DNA of 64,000 bases from Bacteroidota bacterium (GTDB lineage: Bacteria; Bacteroidota; Bacteroidia; Cytophagales; Cyclobacteriaceae): contig JACOSO010000096.1 of NCBI GenBank assembly GCA_016178785.1, forward strand, positions 248,001 through 312,000, given 5' to 3'. The translations under genes were made by a program, and so were the position numbers. The notes beneath the pieces are model-generated. The model made no database searches and was not told where the DNA came from. It worked only from the letters and a program-made list of their open reading frames with translations. Within the stretch, counting starts at the first letter, position 1, and each line of letters begins with the position of its first letter. Below are positions 55,779 through 62,638 of the stretch, one piece after another.

Positions 55779-55799
55779 TTGTTGGTCAGCGACCAACAA
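55779..55799. repeat. Perfect palindrome between the two direct repeats
   Basis: TTGTTGGTC-AGC-GACCAACAA, a 9-bp stem. It belongs to the TTGGTCAGCGAACAAC dispersed family. Confidence 0.6.
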
Positions 55800-55810
55800 C
55801 AACCAAGGGG

Positions 55811-55915
55811 GATTGGAGTTGCGGTCACAAATCCGAAACCATGACTCCGAAGGAGTCACATGTTTATAGCAATTTGATCCAGAGAACATAGCCGACCCTG
55901 AAGGGGTCGAACATT
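55811..55915. repeat. Direct repeat copy 2 with two REP-like palindromes
   Basis: Near-copy of 55604-55707: GACTCCGAAGGAGTC (55843-55857), CACATGTTTATAGC and GACCCTGAAGGGGTC (55894-55908). It differs by a few substitutions and one inserted base. Confidence 0.75.
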
Positions 55916-55943
55916 TCCGTAATGTAAAAGAGAGAGGGCAGCT

Positions 55944-56354
55944 TTATATTTTCACATCATCTAGAAAAGGTGTGCCTTGACCAGTTTCGATGTATGACTT
56001 TAAACTATGAAGAAAGTAACTCCACTTGGTGTTGCAGTGACAATAAAAGTCGGAGGCTGATTTCCAATCCTTCTGGCCGAAGCGGAGAATGGTGTTGTTT
56101 CTTTCTGCCGTCAGGTCGAAAAACAAATGGGTGTTGATCCATTCATCAGGTCCACTCAATGCGTTGGTTGAGTACAAGTTTATCAATGGACATTTTTGTA
56201 ACCGAAGAACCAAAACCGAATTCAGCAATACAACTTGTGAAGTTGTTCTCACTTCTTTCGTCCACCATTTAGAAAGACCGCTGGCAGATAAAATTGCCTG
56301 ATAGATTTGTCTGGCGAGGAATTGATTTGAAATGCGATGTAAGATGTCTGTCAT
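55944..56354 (-). pseudogene. AHSA1-type SRPBCC gene with an internal out-of-frame segment
   Basis: The frame stays open for 136 codons, but the middle does not look like the family. The N-terminal part (MTDILHRI...GLSKWWTKEV) and the C-terminal part (GPDEWINTHLFFDL...YFLHSLKSYIETGQGTPFLDDVKI) are typical AHSA1/START-like sequence. Between about 56233 and 56150 the family-like sequence (CIAEFGFGSSVTKMSIDKLVLNQRIEWT) lies in another minus-strand frame. So there is a frame change near 56233 and a small deletion near 56150 that restores the frame. The product, if made, has about 28 wrong residues in its core. It lies beside the REP-like cluster. A remnant of a paralog lies at 51596-51672. Confidence 0.6.
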
Positions 56355-56355
56355 T

Positions 56356-56928
56356 TTAATCTATTAGATCTAACAAATCATGATTGGTTGGCATGCAAAC
56401 ATTATAAGCTTTGTTATTTCGTCTATCCACAAAAAAATATGTCATTTTTAACAGCCAAGCTTTATAAGGATCTCGCATTGTAGTAACTATTTCCATTTTT
56501 AATGCGTACTGAAATTCGTCAATTGGATAAGAGCTTTCTTCCCCCTCATTTATTACTTGCGACTTGATTCCTTTTTTTCTTAAACTTTTTGACACGTTAT
56601 CAGAAACCAATCCTGTTGTTTTCTCATGATTGTCATCATTGTGACTCAACTCATTAAAACGAGAATCTTTGTCTATGGCCGTTGTATCATAACTATTCCT
56701 AACAAGGGACTTTAAAAGAGCAACTCTCCTCATTTGTTTATATGATTCTTTAGAACATTTTACGATTAGTACGCTACTATTTTTTAAACCAAGTGGGATA
56801 AATTTGTCCCTCTCCAATTTTAGTTTCTTGAATTCTGCTTTTGACAAGCGCTTTACTTGATTGTATTCAATTTGTGTCCATCCAAATGCAGGGGCTAATA
56901 ATAGGCAGAGAGAAAGAATGAGTTTCAT
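56356..56928 (-). CDS. Exported protein of unknown function
   Basis: A 190-residue protein with a signal peptide (MKLILSLCLLLAPAFGWTQ) and a polar mature part with basic helices (KRLSKAEFKKLKLERDKF) and a Cys in LIVKCSKESYKQ. The C-terminus YALKMEIVTTMRDPYKAWLLKMTYFFVDRRNNKAYNV looks beta-rich. No family recognised. Its stop lies 1 bp from the start of the damaged SRPBCC gene. Confidence 0.6.
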   Translation of the reverse strand: MKLILSLCLLLAPAFGWTQIEYNQVKRLSKAEFKKLKLERDKFIPLGLKNSSVLIVKCSKESYKQMRRVALLKSLVRNSYDTTAIDKDSRFNELSHNDDNHEKTTGLVSDNVSKSLRKKGIKSQVINEGEESSYPIDEFQYALKMEIVTTMRDPYKAWLLKMTYFFVDRRNNKAYNVCMPTNHDLLDLID

Positions 56929-57055
56929 ATAATCGGCAATCTATGAAATTAGATAAGACTATGCTTTGGTTGGGTGTTATCACTAACCAACTGAGGTATA
57001 ATTGATATTCTACTACCGACTTGTTAATTTTAACAAACTACAACCCCAAAACAAA

Positions 57056-57712
57056 ATGGCTTATCCTTATATTTCTGGCGCTGGAAATCTTGTACAGATG
57101 GTGCGCCATCTAAGAAAAACATTCCCAAGTACCATAAACTCAGACACCGTAAAAAAACTTGGACTTGCATCTAACAACGAGAGTTATATCATTAATGCAT
57201 TGCAGTTCATTGGCCTTATCGATGAGGATGGTAAGAAAACGGCTGAAGGGACAAAGGTATTTTCCAATCACAGGGACGAAGACTTCTCTAAGAGTTTTGA
57301 AACCTTAATAAAAAAAGGATATGCTGCCTTATTTGAACTGCATGGAGAAAATTCTTGGGCTTTGAGTGACGATGTTCTGGTGACCTTTTTTAGAAACTCG
57401 GATTCTACAAGTGATGCGATTGGAAAAAGACAAGCGAGTACATTTAAGGCATACTCTGCATTATGTGGCCATGGTGAAGTTACTGCAAGGAACTCAAAAC
57501 CAAAAGCAAAGGCCGAACCTAAATCGAAGGAAAAAGCAGGAAAAAAGACTGTCAAAGTTGCTCCGCCAAAAGACCAAATACCTTTTTCACAAAACGGTTC
57601 CACTAATGTTGGCTTAACAGTTAGAGTTGAGGTTAACCTCCCCTCTGGCGGTACCAAAGAGACCTACGACAACATATTTAAAAGCATAAAGGAAAACTTG
57701 CTTAATGGATGA
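57056..57712 (+). CDS. DUF5343 protein (winged-helix-like), partner of the HEPN-like protein
   Basis: A 218-residue protein. The DUF5343 domain (about 1-145) opens MAYPYISGAGNLVQMVRHLRKTFPSTINSDTVKKLGL and contains GLIDEDGKKTAEGTKVF, which reads like a winged-helix arrangement. A Lys/Pro-rich flexible linker follows (about 150-180), then a short C-terminal beta-helix segment (VGLTVRVEVNLPSGGTKETYDNIFKSIKENLL). Its last 8 bp overlap the next gene, a HEPN-like protein, so the two are translated together. DUF5343 has no known function; DNA binding and control of the partner are my inference. Confidence 0.72.
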   Translation: MAYPYISGAGNLVQMVRHLRKTFPSTINSDTVKKLGLASNNESYIINALQFIGLIDEDGKKTAEGTKVFSNHRDEDFSKSFETLIKKGYAALFELHGENSWALSDDVLVTFFRNSDSTSDAIGKRQASTFKAYSALCGHGEVTARNSKPKAKAEPKSKEKAGKKTVKVAPPKDQIPFSQNGSTNVGLTVRVEVNLPSGGTKETYDNIFKSIKENLLNG

Positions 57713-58184
57713 GCTAATAAATAAATTTGAATCAATTGCCAGGCGAATAAATGTTCAATTTTCCTCGACTTCGGACGCACAAAGCGAAAGACAACACCCG
57801 TTTCAAGAGAGAAACATTCATTCTGAAATTGAATCCGTTAGTCTTAGACTTTTTGATGATGGACATTATTCACAAGCAACATTTGAGGCTTATAAGTACA
57901 TAGATAAAAAAGTACAGAGTCTTTCTGGACTATCCTCAATCGGATTCAGCCTGATGATGGATGCATTCAGTGAAACTTCACCGAAAATAAAATTGACTTC
58001 TCTTACTAACCTCAGTGAGATAGATGAGCAGAAGGGCTACAGATTTATGTTTAGTGGAACTGTAATGGCAATTCGTAATCCAAGAGGCCACGAATATGGC
58101 ATAAAAGACTCTCTTGATGAGTGCTTAGATCATCTTTCATTAGCCTCTATGTTGGTTCGCAGATTAAATAATTTGATAACATAA
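57705..58184 (+). CDS. TIGR02391 (Ymh-type) HEPN-like protein
   Basis: A 159-residue helical protein of the TIGR02391/Ymh family. The conserved part starts with FQERNIHSEIESVSLRLFDDGHYSQATFEAYKYIDKKV and ends with GYRFMFSGTVMAIRNPRGHEYG. Residues 124-129 (RNPRGH) match the R-x4-H signature of HEPN ribonucleases, with the polar residue after Arg that many active members have. Such domains often are RNA-cleaving toxins or defence effectors. It overlaps the DUF5343 gene by 8 bp and sits in a repeat-rich accessory region, which fits a mobile defence or toxin-antitoxin cassette. Confidence 0.72.
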   Translation: MDELINKFESIARRINVQFSSTSDAQSERQHPFQERNIHSEIESVSLRLFDDGHYSQATFEAYKYIDKKVQSLSGLSSIGFSLMMDAFSETSPKIKLTSLTNLSEIDEQKGYRFMFSGTVMAIRNPRGHEYGIKDSLDECLDHLSLASMLVRRLNNLIT

Positions 58185-58196
58185 AATTCGGATCAC

Positions 58197-58315
58197 ACTC
58201 GGCCAGCGATAGTAGCGGCACCCCGCAGCTGCGCGGCATATGTGAGGCGCGAGGAGTATAGCGGATAGCGCGGTGTGAGCAGTGAGGGCTTGTGCATGAG
58301 AAGCGAACAGGCTGC
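58197..58315. repeat. GC-rich structured intergenic element
   Basis: A GC-rich tract in AT-rich surroundings: GCGATAGTAGCGG (58206-58218), a central GCAGCTGCGCGGC hairpin, then GGAGTATAGCGGATAGCGCGG (58253-58273). The layout, two AGCGG-type boxes around a stem, resembles an intergenic element recalled from flavobacterial genomes (GATAGAAGCGG, stem, TAGCGGACAGCG). Identity with it is unverified. Confidence 0.45.
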
Positions 58316-58383
58316 ATAAACCAAATCAGTTTTCCGAAAGACTTATCGTATCAGTTACAACCACCCGCAGGCCGCCCCCTCTT

Positions 58384-58443
58384 CGTTGTTCGTTATTGGT
58401 TGCCCGCTATTCGAAATGCAGAAATACTTTGTCACGAACAACG
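58384..58443. repeat. Long-loop inverted repeat before kdnA
   Basis: CGTTGTTCG (58384-58392) pairs with CGAACAACG (58435-58443) across a 42-nt loop. The right arm merges into the GGTCAGCGAACAAC dispersed repeat at 58443-58463. Confidence 0.5.
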
Positions 58444-58475
58444 GTCAGCGAACAACCAACAACTAAGGATTTTCG

Positions 58476-58483
58476 TATTTTTG
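58476..58483 (+). promoter_or_regulatory. Candidate -7 element for kdnA
   Basis: TATTTTTG, an exact TAnnTTTG match 46 nt before the kdnA ATG. No TTTG lies 19 nt upstream, since that position is occupied by the dispersed repeat. Confidence 0.35.
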
Positions 58484-58529
58484 CCATTCATTTAATTACC
58501 GAATTATCAAATCATCAAATCAATAGCAT

Positions 58530-59738
58530 ATGCCAGGCACCGAATTATTTGGAAAAGAAGAAAAGAAAGAAATCAACGATGTGCTCGAAACGGGCATCCT
58601 CTTTCGCTACAACCATGATGCACAGCGCAACAACATATGGAAGGCGCGTGAATTTGAAAACGAAGTAAAGAAACTGTTGGGCGCAAAATATGCTCATGCA
58701 GTATCGAGCGGCTCTACTGCGGTGGCGTGCGCGATGGCATCGGCCGGCATTGGCGCGGGCGATGAGGTGATCGTACCTCCGTTTACATTCATTGCCTCGG
58801 TAGAGGCGGTGTTGTTTGCAGGGGCGTTGCCTGTATTCGCAGAAATAGATGAAACTCTTTGCCTCAGCGCGAAAGGAATCAAGGCGGCTATCACTCCGAA
58901 AACAAAAGCAGTGCTGCTGGTGCACATGTGCGGTGGCATGGCGCAGATGGATGAGATTTTACACGTATGCAAAGAACATAACCTCACGCTGATTGAAGAT
59001 GCGGGCCAGGCGTTTGCCGCTTCGTATAAAGGAACTTCGGTGGGACTGATGGGAAAAACAGGTTGCTACTCGTTCGACTTTTTCAAGATCGCCACTTGCG
59101 GTGAAGGTGGTGTGATGGTGACCAACGATGAGCAGTGTTATAAAAATGCAGAAGTGTACTCTGACCACGGCCACAGCCACGAGGGCAACAACCGCGGCAT
59201 GGAGGCACATCCGTTGTTGGGTTTCAATTATAGAATTGGTGAGATAAATGCTGCGATCGGTTTAGCGCAAACGCGTAAGGTGCCTTTCATCTTAGAGAAG
59301 AACAGGGAACACAAAAAAATATTGACAGACATCCTCTCGAAAGTGCCGGGCGTAAGTTTCAGCACGCTGCCTGACCCTGCTGGTGACACGGCCACATTCT
59401 TAAACATGTTATTGCCCGACACGGAAGCTGCGAAGAGAACGGTAGATGAATTCAACAAAGCTGGCGTAGCCTGTTTCAACTATTGGTTTTTGAATATGTA
59501 TCACTTCATCAACCAGTGGGATCACATCAAGAATTTGGATGCTGCTGCGAAACTGCCGATTCATTTACTGGGAGCGCCACAAGATTATAAGAATCTTCAC
59601 TTGCCTAAATCGCAGGAAGTAGTTGGCCGACTGATTTCATTCGGCATCCGCTGCACCTGGACGAACGAAGAAGTGAAAGGACTGGCGAATAAAATTGCCG
59701 GATGTGTGGAGAAGGCATTGGTGGTGACGCACGCCTAG
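58530..59738 (+). CDS. kdnA: 8-amino-3,8-dideoxy-alpha-D-manno-octulosonate transaminase
   Basis: A 402-residue DegT/DnrJ/EryC1-type PLP aminotransferase. The PLP Lys is Lys186 in SFDFFKIATCGEGG. From the opening MPGTELFGKEEKKE to SDHGHSHEG it follows the KdnA enzyme described in Shewanella, which together with KdnB makes 8-amino-8-deoxy-Kdo (Kdo8N) from Kdo. Kdo8N replaces Kdo in the lipopolysaccharide inner core. kdnB follows on the same strand, which confirms the assignment. Confidence 0.9.
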   Translation: MPGTELFGKEEKKEINDVLETGILFRYNHDAQRNNIWKAREFENEVKKLLGAKYAHAVSSGSTAVACAMASAGIGAGDEVIVPPFTFIASVEAVLFAGALPVFAEIDETLCLSAKGIKAAITPKTKAVLLVHMCGGMAQMDEILHVCKEHNLTLIEDAGQAFAASYKGTSVGLMGKTGCYSFDFFKIATCGEGGVMVTNDEQCYKNAEVYSDHGHSHEGNNRGMEAHPLLGFNYRIGEINAAIGLAQTRKVPFILEKNREHKKILTDILSKVPGVSFSTLPDPAGDTATFLNMLLPDTEAAKRTVDEFNKAGVACFNYWFLNMYHFINQWDHIKNLDAAAKLPIHLLGAPQDYKNLHLPKSQEVVGRLISFGIRCTWTNEEVKGLANKIAGCVEKALVVTHA

Positions 59739-59758
59739 CTGGTTCGCCTCATCCCCAA

Positions 59759-59810
59759 CCCCTTCTCCAGAGGAGAAGGGGCTAAAAAATCCTCTCCTCT
59801 GGAGAGGATT
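59759..59810. repeat. Double palindrome between kdnA and kdnB
   Basis: CCCCTTCTCC-AGA-GGAGAAGGGG (59759-59781) and AATCCTCTCC-TCT-GGAGAGGATT (59788-59810), flanked by CCTCATCCC on the left and GGTGAGG on the right. It looks like a dispersed CTCATCCCC...CTTCTCC repeat; a relative lies at 60929-60964. It has no U-tract, so kdnB is probably still read from the kdnA promoter. Confidence 0.6.
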
Positions 59811-59845
59811 TAGGTGAGGTAAAAAATACATTATAAAAGATAACT

Positions 59846-60925
59846 ATGCACAAAAATTTTAAAGGAATAGAGAAGACCGTTTTTGGTCGTGGGAGTTTCA
59901 ACCAACTGGGCGACATCCTCAACGAAAAGAGAAATGACAACGATAAGTTTATGCTCTTTATCGTAGACGATTATTTCAAAGACAAGGAACTGGCAACAAG
60001 AATCCCCGCACAAACGGATGACATTGTAGAGTTCATTGATGTAGATGTTTACGAACCTACCACCGAACAGATTGACTCGATTCGCGATAGCGTTAAGAGT
60101 TTAAAGGGTATCCCTTCTGCGGTGATTGGTATTGGCGGTGGTTCGATCATGGACATCGCGAAGGCGGTTTCTTTGATGTTTACGAATGAAGGTTCATCAA
60201 CTTTGTACCAGGGATTGAATTTGATCAAGAAGCCGGGCATTTATCATATCGGTGTGCCTACGATTTCCGGAACGGGAGCTGAAGTTTCGATGACTGCAGT
60301 ACTCACAGGCCCCGAAAAAAAATTAGGATTGAAGTGCGAGTGGACTGTCTTCAACCAGGTAATTCTTGATCCTGATTTGATTGCCACTGTGCCGCGCAAC
60401 TGGTGGTTTTACACTGGCATGGATACTTACATCCATTGCATTGAATCTGAAAATGGAATTTTGAATAATGCCTACTCTCACTCTTACGCAGAGCAAGCAC
60501 TAAAACTTTGTCGTGATATTTATTTGGGCGACAAGAGCGGACAAACTAAGGAAAACGATGATAAACTTATGGTTGCATCGCTCATGGGTGGATTGAGTTT
60601 AACTTATTCTGAAGTGGGTGTTTGTCATGCGTTGTCGTATGGTTTATCTAAAATTTTGGGAACGCGTCACTGCTATGCGAACTGTATTGCGTTCAATCAT
60701 CTGCAGGATTTCTATACCGAAGGTGTTAAAGAATTCAAGACGATGATCGCGAAACATAAAATCGATCTTCCGCAAAACTTATCTAAAGACTGGACTGTCG
60801 ATCAGATCACAGCCATGTCGAAAGTAGCGTACAACCTGCCACACATGTGGGCTCACGCCATCGGGCCAAATTGGAAAGAGAAAATCACGATTGAGAGTAT
60901 TAGTGAGCTGTACAGAAGACTGTAG
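59846..60925 (+). CDS. kdnB: 3-deoxy-alpha-D-manno-octulosonate 8-oxidase (iron-containing dehydrogenase-like)
   Basis: A 359-residue iron-dependent alcohol-dehydrogenase-fold protein. Nucleotide-site glycines are in IGIGGGSIMDIAKA, and GVPTISGTGAEVSMTAVLTGP plus metal-ligand His residues in SEVGVCHALSYGL and GTRHCYANC are visible. It matches KdnB, which oxidises the C8 hydroxyl of Kdo to the aldehyde used by KdnA. It follows kdnA after a 107-bp repeat-bearing spacer. Confidence 0.9.
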   Translation: MHKNFKGIEKTVFGRGSFNQLGDILNEKRNDNDKFMLFIVDDYFKDKELATRIPAQTDDIVEFIDVDVYEPTTEQIDSIRDSVKSLKGIPSAVIGIGGGSIMDIAKAVSLMFTNEGSSTLYQGLNLIKKPGIYHIGVPTISGTGAEVSMTAVLTGPEKKLGLKCEWTVFNQVILDPDLIATVPRNWWFYTGMDTYIHCIESENGILNNAYSHSYAEQALKLCRDIYLGDKSGQTKENDDKLMVASLMGGLSLTYSEVGVCHALSYGLSKILGTRHCYANCIAFNHLQDFYTEGVKEFKTMIAKHKIDLPQNLSKDWTVDQITAMSKVAYNLPHMWAHAIGPNWKEKITIESISELYRRL

Positions 60926-60928
60926 TTT

Positions 60929-60964
60929 CACCCTCACCCCTTCGCTCTCTCTAGGGAGAGGGTG
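60929..60964. repeat. Inverted repeat after kdnB
   Basis: CACCCTC pairs with GAGGGTG around CCTTCGCTCTCTCTAGG-type sequence. Similar wording to the element at 59759-59810. Lying between convergent genes, it could also serve as a weak two-way terminator. Confidence 0.5.
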
Positions 60965-61000
60965 TCCGAGGCACGAGGACAGGTGAGAGATCGTATCCAA

Positions 61001-61882
61001 TCACTTTCTCTTATAAAATTTCAGCTGCGCCAACGGCTTACCTTCGCGCGTTTCACTAATGGTGTAAAATCCTGACTTATCGTTGGTAAAACAGATAGCC
61101 TCGCCTTGAGGCTCGGGATCGTAAGGGATTTCTGTTGGCTTCTTGGCCAGGAGTTCAACTAAGGATTTTTCGTTGGTGCGCTTCCAGTAATAAATAGTTG
61201 GATAGTTTTTTATCAACACTTCCCTCCCATCTTGTGAAATCGATCCGGAGGTCACCCAATTAAAAGGCAGTTCTAAAACCATGGTTGGTTTCAACGTATC
61301 TTTTGGGTAAGGATATTTTTGAAGATAGACGCGCACTTTTTCTTCGCGCTTGGAAACGATGTAGATATCATTGGTTGAAGGATCAATCATCAAAGCTTCG
61401 GTGTCGCGCTTGCCATCAGGTAATTTTACTATGAGAGTTTCAACGTTGTTGATCGTTTGCTCTGCTCCGTCTTTCAGAGAAGGTTCTTCAAATCGATATA
61501 AGTATTTAAAATCATAGCGCGCCATGTTATCACCAATCTCTGCCACATACACGTATTTCTTGCCAGGCTTTGGTCCAGGGCCTATGGTGATGTCTTCCCA
61601 ATCGCGATTCTTGATTCCATGAAGTTTACACACCACCTTTGTTTTGGCTGTGCTGTCGATGAGGAAAACTTCGGCTGGATTGTCGCTATCGTTGATTGTC
61701 TATAAGAAGCCAGGATTTTTAAAGCTGGCAACAAGCCCAGACGCTTCATTCAACCGTTGTTCAATTTGTCCTTTGTCTTCTGCACTAGAGAAAAGATTTT
61801 CATTGACCGTAAAAGAGTCGGGGCTTTGACTGAAAACGAACTGACTAAATACGATCAACAATAAAATAAGGGTTGCTCTCAT
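61001..61882 (-). pseudogene. Exported beta-propeller-like gene interrupted by one nonsense codon
   Basis: From the ATG at 61882 (signal peptide MRATLILLLIVFSQFVFSQ) the frame runs to a TAG at 61700-61702 and then stays open in the same frame to 61001, about 294 codons in all. Around the stop it reads NEASGLVASFKNPGFL, stop, TINDSDNPAEVFLIDS. In related proteins the stop position is Trp (LWTxNDS), so a single TGG to TAG change explains it. The rest (NRDWEDITIGPGPKPGKKYVYVAEIGDN) is a conserved secreted propeller-like family of unknown function. A cut-down product could restart from an internal GTG or ATG, but export would be lost. Confidence 0.75.
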
Positions 61883-61899
61883 AATGATTGAATCATTCC

Positions 61900-61907
61900 T
61901 ATTTTTG
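61900..61907 (+). promoter_or_regulatory. Candidate -7 element for trmN6
   Basis: TATTTTTG, 12 nt upstream of the ATG at 61920. No good -33 box at the ideal distance (TTG at 61873 is 24 nt away). If used, the leader would be about 5 nt. Confidence 0.3.
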
Positions 61908-61919
61908 AAAGGTAAATCA

Positions 61920-62636
61920 ATGAAAGCAAAGCGGCAAGCCAAGGTATTCCACTTCAAAAAATTCTCTGTTAATCATGACCGTTGTGCCATGAAAGTAGGG
62001 ACAGATTCGGTTTTGCTTGGTACTTGGGTAAATGTAGATCATGCCAGAAGAATACTAGATATAGGTACGGGCAGTGGCGTCATTGCATTGATGCTCGCAC
62101 AGCGAACAAACGAAGATGCTCTGATCGATGCAATTGAGATTGAAAAAAATGACGCTGAACAAGCAACTGAGAATGTTTTGCAATCACCATGGCCGGTTAA
62201 AATTTCGGTTCATCAAACAAGCCTGCAAGAGTTTCATCCGGATCATCGATACGATTTGATCGTGAGCAATCCACCTTATTTTATTAATAGTTTGTTACCT
62301 CCTTCGCAAGAGCGAACGAAAGCCAGACATGCGAGTGACCTTACATTTGAAGAGTTGATTTCACATTCACTCCGATTGTTAAAATCTGACGGACGATTGG
62401 CCGTAGTCCTTCCTTTTGCCGAAGGGAATATTTTCAAGTCTATTGCCATCGAGAAACAGCTTCACCTCATTCGCGAAACAGCATTTCACTCCCGAGAAGA
62501 AAAGCCGATGGAGCGATGGCTTTTTGAATTCAGCTGCATTCATGTTAAACATCAAAGCAGTAGACTGGTTTTATACGACAATATTTTTGAGCAATCGAAA
62601 GAATACATCAACCTTACCAAAGATTTTTATCTTTAG
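61920..62636 (+). CDS. trmN6: tRNA1(Val) (adenine37-N6)-methyltransferase
   Basis: A 238-residue YfiC/TrmN6-type methyltransferase, which methylates A37 of tRNA-Val. Motifs: FKKFSVNHDRCAMKVGTDSVLLGTWV, SAM site LDIGTGSGVIALMLAQR and catalytic IVSNPPYFIN. I prefer the ATG at 61920 over one at 61884, because the longer form would abut the start of the divergent gene and cover its own -7 element. The next gene starts 2 nt after its stop. Confidence 0.88.
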   Translation: MKAKRQAKVFHFKKFSVNHDRCAMKVGTDSVLLGTWVNVDHARRILDIGTGSGVIALMLAQRTNEDALIDAIEIEKNDAEQATENVLQSPWPVKISVHQTSLQEFHPDHRYDLIVSNPPYFINSLLPPSQERTKARHASDLTFEELISHSLRLLKSDGRLAVVLPFAEGNIFKSIAIEKQLHLIRETAFHSREEKPMERWLFEFSCIHVKHQSSRLVLYDNIFEQSKEYINLTKDFYL

Positions 62637-62638
62637 CT

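Noticed and set aside
55541-55908. CRISPR array
   Set aside because: The repeats are palindromes of differing sequence at irregular spacing, with a duplicated linker rather than unique spacers; no cas gene is near.
61700-61702. TAG as recoded amino acid (pyrrolysine or suppressed stop)
   Set aside because: Other genes here end in TAG (for example rdgB), no pyl genes are seen, and the site is Trp in related proteins.
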